From assembly GCA_035593725.1 (NCBI GenBank), contig DAOSZN010000010.1, forward strand, positions 1-64,000: a stretch of 64,000 nt of DNA, given 5' to 3'. Positions 43,639 to 53,365 of this stretch are shown here, piece after piece. The translations under genes were made by a program, and so were the position numbers. The stretch is from UBA4971 sp029551185. Lineage in GTDB: Bacteria; Bacillota; SHA-98; UBA4971. The stretch's first letter is position 1. Every line of letters begins with the position of its first letter. The notes beneath the pieces were generated by a model. It had not been told where the DNA came from, made no database searches, and saw only the letters and a program-made list of their open reading frames with translations.

Positions 43639-44589
43639 ATGACAATGTCCAAAAGACACGAGCGTGAGCGCAAGATGCCGGATCTTGTGGAGGTTCCGGA
43701 AGAATCACGTTTTCAGAAGGTGCTGAGACAGTTTTCTAAGGAGTTGCCGGTGGACTTCAATATTCATATCATCAATCTTTTGGAAGTTGAATGGCAACCT
43801 CAATGTGTAATTGGTAACCATGCTCATGATTACTGGCAGGTGTTTTATGTCATAAGCGGTGCCACTGAATTGCTTTTCGATATGGATAAGAGGTTTTTCC
43901 TAAAGGGCCACGATTTAGTGCTGGTTGAGCCTGGGGTCTTCCATGAGTTCAGGCAGAGCCAAGGTCTTACATGTCGTCTGTTTGATGTGAAGTTTAATTT
44001 CTCTGCACCTCCGGAAGTTCTTCCGGTGTTCAAGGAAAGCAGTGGCGTAATACGCGATAGGTACGGGCTGTCAAATGCTATTTCGAGGATTCTGGAAGAA
44101 GTGGCTGCCGAAAGAAGCGGATGGGAAGCAGAAGTAATGCTGTCTTTTATGAGTTTTGTGATAAAGGTTTTTCGCATATCAGCAGAACGTCAGCCTGAAT
44201 CTATGAATGACCGCAGTGATGAAATGCTCAAGTTCTTCGATCCGGAGCTGCAGGAGATTGCCCAAAAAACGAAACGATATATAGATACTCACTACGCGGA
44301 AGACCTCAATAGGGAAAAAATCGCTGGTCACGTGTTTGTCAGTCCCAGCTACCTTTCAAGGATCTTTCAGGTTTGCACGGGATATTCTCTCATCGACTAT
44401 CTGACAAAGGTTCGTATTGACCAGGCAAAGAAGCTGCTTCATGAAACACAGATTTCCGTGACCGAGGTATCAAGACAAGTAGGCTATAAGAGTCCTCAGT
44501 ATTTTTCAAGAGTATTCAAGAAAAGAGAGGGTATACCACCAATTGAATATCGAACCAACTGGATTATGTATAATATGGAATCCGAATAA
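43639..44589 (+). CDS. AraC family transcriptional regulator
   Basis: 316 residues. The N-terminal cupin-like sensor has IGNHAHDYWQVFYVISG (around residue 60). The C-terminal double HTH (from about 215) reads LNREKIAGHVFVSPSYLSRIFQ and ISVTEVSRQVGYKSPQYFSRVFK, the AraC/XylS signature. It probably senses a sugar and activates the transporter operon starting 136 bp downstream. ATG 43639 is used; a longer frame would start inside the hairpin region. Confidence 0.88.
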   Translation: MTMSKRHERERKMPDLVEVPEESRFQKVLRQFSKELPVDFNIHIINLLEVEWQPQCVIGNHAHDYWQVFYVISGATELLFDMDKRFFLKGHDLVLVEPGVFHEFRQSQGLTCRLFDVKFNFSAPPEVLPVFKESSGVIRDRYGLSNAISRILEEVAAERSGWEAEVMLSFMSFVIKVFRISAERQPESMNDRSDEMLKFFDPELQEIAQKTKRYIDTHYAEDLNREKIAGHVFVSPSYLSRIFQVCTGYSLIDYLTKVRIDQAKKLLHETQISVTEVSRQVGYKSPQYFSRVFKKREGIPPIEYRTNWIMYNMESE

Positions 44590-44724
44590 CAAGAATCGTA
44601 TCTGTCTCTAATTGTACTAAGCTTATTGCCGGTACAGATACGTCATCTTCATTATAAATATAAGCGGTAAGATTTTAAGGAACAAAAAGAAAGAAACCAG
44701 GCAGATAGGGAAGGAGGTAAAATA

Positions 44725-45708
44725 TTGACCAGCTATATTTTGAAGCGCGTTCTCTATGCAATTCCAACGCTTATTCTTATCTCCATCGTTTCATTTGTTA
44801 TCATCCAGCTTCCGCCGGGCGATTTCCTTACTTCCTATGTTGCGCAACTGAGTCAAGCCGGAGAGATGGTGGATGAAGCTACAATCGCTGCACTTAATAA
44901 GCGCTATGGACTTGATCAGCCTGTCTATATTCAGTACTTCAAGTGGGTGTGGGGGATGCTGCACGGAGACTTCGGGCAGTCATTTGAGTGGAATAGACCG
45001 GTAGGTTCGTTAATCTGGGAACGGCTTGCATTTACAGTAGTAATTTCATTAGCCACAATGGTCTTCACATGGATAGTTGCGTTCCCGATTGGAGTTTATT
45101 CTGCGACTCATCAGTATTCAGCCGGAGACTATATCGTTTCATTCATCGGATTTATTGGAATTGCTATACCTCAGTTCATGCTGGCCCTAATCCTCATGTG
45201 GATTGCGTATGCATACTTTGGCCAAAGTGTCGGGGGCTTATTCTCACCTGCATATGTAGATGCAGCCTGGAGTTGGGCGAAGCTTGTAGACATGCTCAAG
45301 CACCTTTGGATACCGGTGGTTATTGTTGGAATGAGTGGCACTGCAGGTCTAATCCGCACATTCAGAGCAAACCTGCTTGATGAATTGAACAAACCCTATG
45401 TGACTACGGCAAGAGCTAAGGGGGTTCCAGAGAGGAGATTGCTCTACAAGTATCCTGTAAGGGTTGCAATGATCCCTTTCATCAGCACTGTTGGATGGTC
45501 GTTGCCTGCATTAATCTCCGGCGAGACCATTACGTCAGTAGTGTTGAGTTTGCCTACTACAGGACCTTTACTTTTACGGGCTCTTCAAAGTCAGGATATG
45601 TATCTGGCAGGCAGTTTCATTATGGTCCTAAGTGTATTGACAGTCATAGGGACACTGGTTTCTGATATATTGCTTGCTTGGGTAGATCCTAGAATACGGT
45701 ACGAGTAG
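44725..45708 (+). CDS. ABC transporter permease, DppB/OppB family
   Basis: 327 residues with six membrane segments. YILKRVLYAIPTLILI starts the family, LNKRYGLDQPVYIQYFKWV is the periplasmic loop signature, and the EAA-like loop is TARAKGVPERRLLYKYPVR. TTG start with AAGGAGG eight bases upstream. First gene of the four-gene transporter operon. Confidence 0.9.
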   Translation: MTSYILKRVLYAIPTLILISIVSFVIIQLPPGDFLTSYVAQLSQAGEMVDEATIAALNKRYGLDQPVYIQYFKWVWGMLHGDFGQSFEWNRPVGSLIWERLAFTVVISLATMVFTWIVAFPIGVYSATHQYSAGDYIVSFIGFIGIAIPQFMLALILMWIAYAYFGQSVGGLFSPAYVDAAWSWAKLVDMLKHLWIPVVIVGMSGTAGLIRTFRANLLDELNKPYVTTARAKGVPERRLLYKYPVRVAMIPFISTVGWSLPALISGETITSVVLSLPTTGPLLLRALQSQDMYLAGSFIMVLSVLTVIGTLVSDILLAWVDPRIRYE

Positions 45709-45718
45709 GGGGATACCT

Positions 45719-46918
45719 ATGCAACTGAAGAATGGTAAGAGAAGAAACAATGTGAACAGCAAGAAGGCTAAGAAAAATCTGTCACAGGATAGGTTTTGCA
45801 TCCCCACACCAGGTGAAGAAGATGAATTCAGCGGTGACGAGAGCGTTTATGTGGCATCACAGTGGCAGCTAATGAGGTGGAAATTCAACAAGCATCGTCT
45901 GGCAAAGGCGAGCCTTGTGATTTTGATTATCATTTACCTATGCGCCATTTTCTGCGAATTTTTTGCGCCTTATGATCCGAATAAGTACGATGTGCGTTTT
46001 GCCTACGCTCCTCCTCAAAGAATTCATTTCGTAGGCAAAAATGGATTTAGCTTGAGACCTTTTGTATATGGTTATGAGAAAGAAACAGACCCTGAAACTC
46101 TGAGAAGGATATATACGCCGGATTACGATGTTGAATATCCGATTTATTTTTTCACAAGAGGCACCCCATATAAACTCTTAGGGATATGGCCTACGGATTT
46201 ACATTTTATCGGCACAAAGGAAGGCCATGTTTTTCTTTGGGGAACAGACCGAATGGGGAGAGATATGTTCTCAAGGATACTGTATGGGTCGAGGATTTCC
46301 ACGTCAATTGGACTCATTGGTGTGTTTCTGAGTTTTCTCCTTGGGATTTTGATAGGGGGATTCTCGGGTTACTATGGCGGGCTGTTTGATGTGATTGTTC
46401 AGAGGTTAATAGAATTTATAAGGAGCATACCTACCATCCCGTTATGGATGGCTTTAAGTGCTGCGCTTCCGCCGCACTGGCCCCCTCTTCGCGTGTACCT
46501 GGGTATCACCATTATCTTATCGTTGATTGGGTGGACCGACCTTGCACGGGTTGTCAGGAGCAAGTTTTTGTCCCTGCGTGAGGAGGACTTTGTGACCGCT
46601 GCAAGGCTTTGTGGAGCAAGCGAACTCAGAATTGTGTTCAGACACATGGTTCCGTCGTTTTTAAGTCACATAATAGCATCTGTTACCCTTTCAATTCCTG
46701 GGATGATCCTTGGTGAAACAAGCCTGAGCTTCCTGGGTCTTGGGCTCCGTCCGCCGGTGATTAGCTGGGGAGTGCTCTTGCAGGAAGCTCAGAACGTTAG
46801 GTCAATAGCACAGGCGCCATGGTTGCTGTTACCGGGTCTTTTAGTGATCATCACTGTGCTGTCGTTCAATTTCCTTGGTGACGGGCTCCGGGATGCGGCT
46901 GACCCCTATTCCAGATAG
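45719..46918 (+). CDS. ABC transporter permease, DppC/OppC family, with large first loop
   Basis: 399 residues. After a basic N-terminus and the first helix (LVILIIIYLCAIFCEF), an external loop of about 110 residues contains YPIYFFTRGTPYKLLG and WGTDRMGRDMFSRILYG. This expanded loop is typical of the permeases that pair with oligosaccharide-binding family-5 proteins. The EAA-like loop is AARLCGASELRIVFRHMVP. Confidence 0.88.
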   Translation: MQLKNGKRRNNVNSKKAKKNLSQDRFCIPTPGEEDEFSGDESVYVASQWQLMRWKFNKHRLAKASLVILIIIYLCAIFCEFFAPYDPNKYDVRFAYAPPQRIHFVGKNGFSLRPFVYGYEKETDPETLRRIYTPDYDVEYPIYFFTRGTPYKLLGIWPTDLHFIGTKEGHVFLWGTDRMGRDMFSRILYGSRISTSIGLIGVFLSFLLGILIGGFSGYYGGLFDVIVQRLIEFIRSIPTIPLWMALSAALPPHWPPLRVYLGITIILSLIGWTDLARVVRSKFLSLREEDFVTAARLCGASELRIVFRHMVPSFLSHIIASVTLSIPGMILGETSLSFLGLGLRPPVISWGVLLQEAQNVRSIAQAPWLLLPGLLVIITVLSFNFLGDGLRDAADPYSR

Positions 46919-46949
46919 AAACTTGCTTTTAGATAAGGTGGGCGATGAT

Positions 46950-47969
46950 ATGGGTGATAAGCTACTGGAGGTTAAGGATTTAAAGACTTATTTCTTCCTT
47001 GACGAAGGCACTGTCAAGGCTCTGGATGGTGTCAGCTTCTCCATTGACAAGAAAAAGACACTCGGAGTAGTAGGTGAGAGCGGATGCGGTAAGAGTGTCA
47101 CAGCCCTGTCTATCCTGAGGGTCTTGGGATCCAAAGGAAAGATTGTGGATGGAAGTATCAAATTGTACGGAGAGGAGTACGGTCCTGAGGGTTATGTTGA
47201 TCTGTCTCAACTTGATCCGCACGGTGATGAGATCAGGGCAATACGTGGCAAGGATATAGCCATGATTTTTCAGGAGCCGATGACATCCTTCAGTCCTGTT
47301 TACACAGTGGGAAATCAAATAATAGAAGCCATTTTGCTGCACCAAGACGTGAGCCAAAAAGAAGCGCGTGAGCTTGCAATAGAAATGCTAAGAAAGGTTG
47401 GGATTTCCAGGCCTGAGGAAAGGGTTGATGAGTATCCTTACCAGTTGAGCGGTGGAATGAGACAGAGGGCCATGATAGCTATGGCACTTTCATGTCACCC
47501 TAAACTTCTTATCGCTGATGAACCCACTACCGCACTTGACGTTACTATTCAGGCTCAGATACTTGACCTGATGAGAGATCTTCAAGAGGAATTCGGAATG
47601 TCAATAATGATGATCACTCATAACCTTGGGGTTGTAGCGGAGATATCTGAAGATGTAGTGGTGATGTATCTTGGAAGGATTGTGGAGAGCGCTCCGGTGG
47701 ATGAGCTTTTCCATAATCCTTTGCACCCATACACACAGGCGCTCCTTAAGTCTATTCCAAAAGTAGGCAAAAAGGCAAAAGGGAGACTCGAGACCATTAA
47801 AGGGGTGGTGCCTGATGCGTATAATATACCTCCTGGATGTTCGTTCCACCAGAGATGTCCTGAATTCAAGACAGGACTATGCAATCGCATAACTCCTGAC
47901 TTGACAGAGACAGCGCCCGGTCACAAAGTGGCCTGCTTACTGTATAGCGAGGTGGAGAGGCATGGATAA
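46950..47969 (+). CDS. Oligopeptide/oligosaccharide ABC transporter ATPase, DppD/OppD family
   Basis: 339 residues. Walker A GESGCGKSVT, signature LSGGMRQRAM, Walker B LLIADEPTTALDVT, and the C-terminal CSFHQRCPEF cysteine cluster (probable iron-sulfur site of this family). ATG 46950 has AAGGTGGG seven bases upstream. Overlaps the next gene by 8 bp. Confidence 0.92.
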   Translation: MGDKLLEVKDLKTYFFLDEGTVKALDGVSFSIDKKKTLGVVGESGCGKSVTALSILRVLGSKGKIVDGSIKLYGEEYGPEGYVDLSQLDPHGDEIRAIRGKDIAMIFQEPMTSFSPVYTVGNQIIEAILLHQDVSQKEARELAIEMLRKVGISRPEERVDEYPYQLSGGMRQRAMIAMALSCHPKLLIADEPTTALDVTIQAQILDLMRDLQEEFGMSIMMITHNLGVVAEISEDVVVMYLGRIVESAPVDELFHNPLHPYTQALLKSIPKVGKKAKGRLETIKGVVPDAYNIPPGCSFHQRCPEFKTGLCNRITPDLTETAPGHKVACLLYSEVERHG

Positions 47970-48990
47970 GGGTACGCTCATAGATGTTAGGAATCTCAAG
48001 AAATACTTTCCGATTCATAGAGGGATGTGGAAAAAGACAGTCAGATATGTAAGAGCAGTCGATGACGTAAGTTTTCGGATTAATGAAGGCGAGACTCTTG
48101 GGCTTGTGGGAGAAAGCGGATGCGGAAAGACTACTTGCGGGAGATGCATTCTAAGGGCAATTGAGCCTACAAGCGGCGAGGTCCATTTCAAGCAGAACGG
48201 TGAATTTGCAAACATTGTTGACATGGATAAAGAAGAATTGCGTGCTATTCGTAAAGAGATACAGTTGATATTTCAGGACCCTTATTCTTCACTTAATCCA
48301 AGAATGACTGTAAAAGATATCATTGGCGAACCCCTCTTGGTGAACGGTATTGCTATTGGAAAGGAACTGGAAGACAGGGTAATTGAGTTGATGAAGAAAG
48401 TCGGCCTTAGGCCTGAATACATGAGGAGATATCCCCACGCATTCAGTGGGGGACAGAGACAGAGGATCGGTATTGCAAGGGCGCTTGCTTTGAATCCCAG
48501 ACTCATCGTATGTGATGAGTCAGTGTCAGCTCTTGACGTTTCCATTCAGGCTCAGATACTGAATCTTCTTCAGGATTTACAGGAGGAATACAACCTGACG
48601 TATCTATTTATAGCTCATGATCTTAGTGTTATTGAGCACATAAGTGATAGAGTAGCTGTCATGTATGTTGGTAAAATAGTTGAGCTGACTGACACTGTTG
48701 ATCTTTTTTCCTGTCCCAGGCATCCTTATACAGAAGCGTTACTTTCGGCTGTTCCTAAACCCGATCCCAGGATCAAGACAGATAGGATCCTTTTGAAAGG
48801 TGAGGTGGCAGACCCTGCGAATCCGCCTGATGGCTGCTATTTTCATCCAAGATGTGATTACGCAAAGGAGATCTGTAGTCATGAACCTCCACCCCTTAGG
48901 AAGCTTGAGGGGCAATATGGTAAAGAGAATTATGTGGCATGTCACTTTGCAGAGAGTCTGAATCTTAGGGGTATTGCTGTGTCACAATAA
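47962..48990 (+). CDS. Oligopeptide/oligosaccharide ABC transporter ATPase, DppF/OppF family
   Basis: 342 residues. Walker A GESGCGKTTCGR, family motif IFQDPYSSLNPRMTV, signature FSGGQRQRIGIARAL, Walker B LIVCDESVSALDVS, and C-terminal CYFHPRCDYAKEIC. Completes the importer with DppB, C and D; the binding protein is not in this operon. Confidence 0.92.
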   Translation: MDKGTLIDVRNLKKYFPIHRGMWKKTVRYVRAVDDVSFRINEGETLGLVGESGCGKTTCGRCILRAIEPTSGEVHFKQNGEFANIVDMDKEELRAIRKEIQLIFQDPYSSLNPRMTVKDIIGEPLLVNGIAIGKELEDRVIELMKKVGLRPEYMRRYPHAFSGGQRQRIGIARALALNPRLIVCDESVSALDVSIQAQILNLLQDLQEEYNLTYLFIAHDLSVIEHISDRVAVMYVGKIVELTDTVDLFSCPRHPYTEALLSAVPKPDPRIKTDRILLKGEVADPANPPDGCYFHPRCDYAKEICSHEPPPLRKLEGQYGKENYVACHFAESLNLRGIAVSQ

Positions 48991-49052
48991 TAGCTTTCGC
49001 TTCCTGCTAAGACTCTCTCATCTTGGAAGTTTGCCTAGAGGGGACATGGGTT

Positions 49053-50294
49053 ATGAGGTTTGAAAGAACGCCAAGCAACAGTAGAGATTTAAGGGTTTCC
49101 AATCGTCTGTTGGTTCTAAATACAATAAGAAAACAGGGTCCTATTGCAAGATACGAAGTCGCAAGGGAAATAGGGCTTACTCCACCCCCTGTGTCAGTTA
49201 TAGTCAACGACCTTATAAAGGCGGGTATTGTGAGAGAGACTGGGTTAGGCGAATCCAGCGGCGGCAGAAGACCTGTTATGCTTGAGCTGAATTCCAGAGC
49301 AGGTATCATTTTTGCAGTACAGCTCCAAAGGGGAGTGGTGGTGACAGCCCTTGTTGATCTGGCAGGCGATGTTTTGAAGCGTCACTACCTGCATCTCGAT
49401 ACGAATCTACCTGAGTCTGTAGTAGATGCAATTGTATCGGTTTTTTATAGTTTGCTTGAGGGGACCGGCATATTAAAAGAAAAGGTGTTGTGGTGTGGTA
49501 TCGCATCACCGGGGCTTGTCGATTCATTTCGAGGAGTTGTCAAGCGCTCGTCTAATCTTATGTGGGAGAATGTGCCTTTTGGACCAATGGTTTCAACTAA
49601 GCTTGGCGGTATTCCTGTTCATCTTGAGAATACATCCAATGCTGCTGCCCTTGCGGAAAAGGTTTACGGAAGCGGACAGGGGTATTCAAACCTGGTGTAT
49701 CTGAGCATGTCTGTAGGGGTAGGAGCAGGAATTATCATCGACAATGAGGTCTACGGTGGATCAAACGGATTCGCGGGCGAAATCGGGCATATGGCTTTAA
49801 TCCCTGATGGCGGACCCCGGTGCGCATGTGGACGGTATGGCTGTTTTGAAGCTATGTGCAGTGTTAGGGCAGTTCTGTCTCAGATAAGGTCCTCTGTCGG
49901 TGACTTGATTCTTACTGCCTATGGTGTGGACACTGAGTGTATAGATATTGAAAGCATTTGTGAATCTCCGCTTCTTAATCTTCCTGAAGTGCAGTCTATC
50001 CTGAAGAAAACAGGATACTTGACAGGAGTGGTAGTTGGGAATCTAATGAACCTCTTTGACCCCGATATTGTGATTATCGGAGGGGAGCTTGCCCGTACCG
50101 GTTGTGCATTTATGGAAGCTATTGATCAAGCTGCCAGGGAGCGTGCTCTTCTTGAGACCAGCCATGGTGTGCAGATTGTCAGGTCCAGTATGAAAGAAGA
50201 TCCTCCTTTGATGGGAGCCTACGCAGTCGCTCTTGATAATGTATTTCAGACTGACCAATGGATTAAGAACCGTAGAAAAGCTTGTGCCAGATAA
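49053..50294 (+). CDS. ROK family transcriptional regulator (NagC/XylR-like)
   Basis: 413 residues. A winged HTH (IARYEVAREIGLTPPPVSVIV, residues 32-52) precedes a ROK domain with a sugar/zinc site EIGHMALIPDGGPRCACGRYGCFEA. The presence of the HTH makes it a repressor rather than a kinase. The next three genes encode an isomerase, NagA and NagB, so GlcNAc or GlcNAc-6-P is the likely inducer. ATG 49053 has AGAGGGGA eight bases upstream. Confidence 0.88.
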   Translation: MRFERTPSNSRDLRVSNRLLVLNTIRKQGPIARYEVAREIGLTPPPVSVIVNDLIKAGIVRETGLGESSGGRRPVMLELNSRAGIIFAVQLQRGVVVTALVDLAGDVLKRHYLHLDTNLPESVVDAIVSVFYSLLEGTGILKEKVLWCGIASPGLVDSFRGVVKRSSNLMWENVPFGPMVSTKLGGIPVHLENTSNAAALAEKVYGSGQGYSNLVYLSMSVGVGAGIIIDNEVYGGSNGFAGEIGHMALIPDGGPRCACGRYGCFEAMCSVRAVLSQIRSSVGDLILTAYGVDTECIDIESICESPLLNLPEVQSILKKTGYLTGVVVGNLMNLFDPDIVIIGGELARTGCAFMEAIDQAARERALLETSHGVQIVRSSMKEDPPLMGAYAVALDNVFQTDQWIKNRRKACAR

Positions 50295-50318
50295 TTAGCT
50301 AAGAGGTGAATCAGATTG

Positions 50319-51173
50319 ATGCATCCAGCCATTATTTGCGATGAGATAAGTCAGGATATTAGCCACGTCATGCATGCGTTGGAACTTACAAGTCTTGATG
50401 CGCTTGAGCTTCGGATGATCGGAGAACGCAACATACTCTACCTTTCTGACGGAGAATTAAAGAGTCTGAAGAAGCTATTGGACAAATCAGGCATTAAAGT
50501 CTGTGGGATTGCATCCCCTATTTTTAAGGCTCCGCTTAGCGAAGAAGATAGGCCCGGCCAAGGAGAGAAGACTGAGGGTCTTGATCCTTTTAAGCTGTCT
50601 GTCAATACGTTTGCCGGCCACTTAGAGCTTTTGGAGAAGGCGATTTCCATTGCGAAGCTCTTTGACACTAGGATAATAAGATGCTTCAGCTTTATGGGCG
50701 ATAGCCCATTTGACAATGTGGTAGATGTGATTGCAGAGCGTCTTTCGTGTGCGGCAAAAAGGGCTGAAGAAGAGGATATAGTCTTGTGTGTGGAAAATGA
50801 ACCTTCCTGTTACGTTCAAACATCAGACCATCTTAAGGAGCTGCTGGACAGGGTTCAATCAAGAAATGTCGCTGCCCTATGGGATCCAGGTAATGCATAT
50901 TGTGTTGGAGAGAAGAATCTCTTGCAAGGGTTTCACAAAATCAAGGATCGAGTCATGCATATTCATTTGAAAGACGTGCCTGAAACAGTTGGGGATTCCA
51001 TTGTATTTACTGTTGTAGGAAATGGGATTCTTGATTATCCAAGGCAGATTAAAGAATGGCGCAAGGCCGAATACACGGGCTATTTGAGCCTTGAGCCCCA
51101 TCTTGCTATCGGCAGGGGGTCTGCTCCCGGGGCTATTGACTCCATTAGGAATCTGCAAGAAATGCTTAGGTAG
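50319..51173 (+). CDS. Sugar phosphate isomerase/epimerase (TIM barrel, AP endonuclease 2 family)
   Basis: 284 residues. Metal-site elements of the family are visible: CVENEPSCYVQT (Glu), ALWDPGNAYCVG (Asp), MHIHLKDVPE (His) and SLEPHL (Glu). It isomerises or epimerises a ketose or inosose-like substrate. ATG 50319 follows AGAGGTGA by nine bases. Part of the nag-type operon. Confidence 0.82.
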   Translation: MHPAIICDEISQDISHVMHALELTSLDALELRMIGERNILYLSDGELKSLKKLLDKSGIKVCGIASPIFKAPLSEEDRPGQGEKTEGLDPFKLSVNTFAGHLELLEKAISIAKLFDTRIIRCFSFMGDSPFDNVVDVIAERLSCAAKRAEEEDIVLCVENEPSCYVQTSDHLKELLDRVQSRNVAALWDPGNAYCVGEKNLLQGFHKIKDRVMHIHLKDVPETVGDSIVFTVVGNGILDYPRQIKEWRKAEYTGYLSLEPHLAIGRGSAPGAIDSIRNLQEMLR

Positions 51174-51199
51174 ATCCGGACTGGAAGGATGACTGGATT

Positions 51200-52426
51200 A
51201 TGGCAGATAGTTTGATAGATGAAAACGGGTTCTGTCTGGTAAACGGCAAGCTTGTGACTCCTCATAGGATTATTGACAAAGGCGGTATAGAGATCAGGGG
51301 GCAGTCTATATTCCGTGTATTCGATATGGCCAATTCAAATATTCCGGAGGGTGCAAAGGTTATTGACGTACATGGAGCAATAATCTCTCCGGGGTTTGTT
51401 GATATTCACGTTCATGGCGGTGGAGGCTCAGAAACCATGGATGGCACTGTCGAGGCCTTTTGTACAATGTCACAGGTTCACGCCAGAGGAGGCGCGACCG
51501 CCATAGTGCCCAGCACCTTAACTGCTTCTACAGAGCAGCTCTATGCAGTGCTCCATGCGTTCGAGGAGGCTAAGAAAAAGGTTAATACGGGCGCGAGACT
51601 TCTGGGGCTTCACCTTGAAGGTCCGTATTTCTCCAGTGAGCAGTCGGGGGCACAGGATTTGCGATATCTGAAAAACCCGGATCCCGAGGAGTATCTGTCT
51701 ATTCTCAACTGTACAGAGAATATTCTACGGGTCTCAGCCGCTCCTGAGCTTCCCGGCGGATTAGAGTTGGGGCGCGAATTAAGAAGAAGAAATATCGTTG
51801 CATCAATCGGGCATTCAAATGCAACATATGATCAGGTTATCAAAGCGGTTGAGGTAGGCTATACTCATGTAACTCATTTGTACTCTGGAATGTCCGGTGT
51901 AAAACGTGAAAATTGTTTTAGAATAGCGGGAGTTATTGAATCAGGTCTTCTCCTGGATGATCTGACAGTGGAAGCAATAGCGGACGGCAGGCATCTTCCT
52001 CCCAGTCTGTTGAAATTAATCTATAAGTGCAAAGGGCCTGATCGAATGGTCCTGTGTACTGACGCCATCAGAGCAGCCTCTATGCCTGACGGTGAATACT
52101 CTATGGGACATAAAGACGGAGGTCGAAAAATAATAGTACACGATGGTGTGGCATGGCTTGCAGATAGATCGGCTTTTGCCGGAAGCATAGCTACAATGAA
52201 TATGCTGGTTAAGAACATGGTTGAAATAGCAGGAGTGTCGCCGGCTAATGCCATAAAGATGGCTTCAACAATCCCCGCTCGTGTCATAGGACAGGATGAT
52301 AGGATGGGCTGTCTTGCAAAGGGCAAAGATGCTGATTTGGTGATTCTTGATAATGATTTTTCTGTGTTAATGACTGTAGTCCAAGGTAGGATTGTCTACA
52401 GCAAGTCCCAGATAACGGTATGTTGA
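51200..52426 (+). CDS. nagA: N-acetylglucosamine-6-phosphate deacetylase
   Basis: 408 residues. Amidohydrolase fold with PGFVDIHVHGGGG at about residues 65-77, LHLEGPYFS, SIGHSNATYDQ, HLYSGMSG and LCTDAIRAASMPDG, the order found in NagA. It removes acetate from GlcNAc-6-P to give GlcN-6-P. The next gene is nagB, 110 bp downstream. Confidence 0.93.
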   Translation: MADSLIDENGFCLVNGKLVTPHRIIDKGGIEIRGQSIFRVFDMANSNIPEGAKVIDVHGAIISPGFVDIHVHGGGGSETMDGTVEAFCTMSQVHARGGATAIVPSTLTASTEQLYAVLHAFEEAKKKVNTGARLLGLHLEGPYFSSEQSGAQDLRYLKNPDPEEYLSILNCTENILRVSAAPELPGGLELGRELRRRNIVASIGHSNATYDQVIKAVEVGYTHVTHLYSGMSGVKRENCFRIAGVIESGLLLDDLTVEAIADGRHLPPSLLKLIYKCKGPDRMVLCTDAIRAASMPDGEYSMGHKDGGRKIIVHDGVAWLADRSAFAGSIATMNMLVKNMVEIAGVSPANAIKMASTIPARVIGQDDRMGCLAKGKDADLVILDNDFSVLMTVVQGRIVYSKSQITVC

Positions 52427-52536
52427 AGCATCAGGCAAATCAATAATGGACTTACGCGCTGGATATCTTAGCCTGTCCATGCTACATCGATCCAGGCAGT
52501 TTTGACTCCCGTATAGTCAAGAAGGAAGGGACGTAG

Positions 52537-53355
52537 ATGAGTTGTTACAGAAAATCAGAATATCAAAAGCCTATACATATTGCTGAAATTGATAATCTGG
52601 TAGTGGAATTGTACAGGACACGAGAAGATATGGGGAGGGCGGCAGGTAAGGCTGTTGCCGGAAAAATGCGGGAACTTCTTTCCCAAAAAGAGTTAATCTC
52701 CATGGTATTTGCGGCAGCGCCTTCACAGAATGAATTTCTGAATACTCTAGTCAGGGAGGAGCGAATTGACTGGAGTCGTGTAATAGCATTTCACCTGGAT
52801 GAGTATATTGGTCTTCCTAAAGATGCGTCGCAGCGTTTTTCCATGTGGCTTGATGAACATATCTATAACATTGCGAAGCCTGGAACGATTTACTATATTG
52901 GCGAAGGAGAGGGATCTCCTGAGGAGAAATGCCTGCGATATTCGGAGCTGCTGAAAGACTGCCATTTAGATATTGCCTGTATTGGAATAGGTGAGAACGG
53001 CCACATCGCTTTCAATGATCCGCCTGTTGCGGATTTCAATGATCCATATTTAGTAAAGATTGTGGAGCTCGATGAGACATGCCGAATGCAGCAAGTTCAC
53101 GACGGTTGTTTTCCTTCGCTGTCTGATGTGCCTACTCAAGCAGCTACTATGACAATTCCGGCTATTATGTCAGCTGCATGGATGTACTGTATAGTGCCCG
53201 GTTCTTCCAAAGGGCAAGCGGTTAAGGATACTGTTGAGGGAGAGATAAGCACAAAGTGTCCTGCGTCAATTCTGAGGACTCATGATCATGCCAGGCTGTT
53301 TCTCGACCCGGATTCAGCGGCCGGGCTTTCCTTTTTTGCAAAGAAAAGCAGATAG
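52537..53355 (+). CDS. nagB: Glucosamine-6-phosphate deaminase
   Basis: 272 residues. NagB motifs: FAAAPSQNEFLNTL (phosphate loop, usually GLATGSTP-like and here altered), AFHLDEYIGL with the catalytic Asp, and GIGENGHIAFNDPP. It converts GlcN-6-P to fructose-6-P and ammonia, completing entry into glycolysis. GAAGGAAGGGA precedes the ATG. Confidence 0.92.
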   Translation: MSCYRKSEYQKPIHIAEIDNLVVELYRTREDMGRAAGKAVAGKMRELLSQKELISMVFAAAPSQNEFLNTLVREERIDWSRVIAFHLDEYIGLPKDASQRFSMWLDEHIYNIAKPGTIYYIGEGEGSPEEKCLRYSELLKDCHLDIACIGIGENGHIAFNDPPVADFNDPYLVKIVELDETCRMQQVHDGCFPSLSDVPTQAATMTIPAIMSAAWMYCIVPGSSKGQAVKDTVEGEISTKCPASILRTHDHARLFLDPDSAAGLSFFAKKSR

Positions 53356-53365
53356 GTGATGTGAA

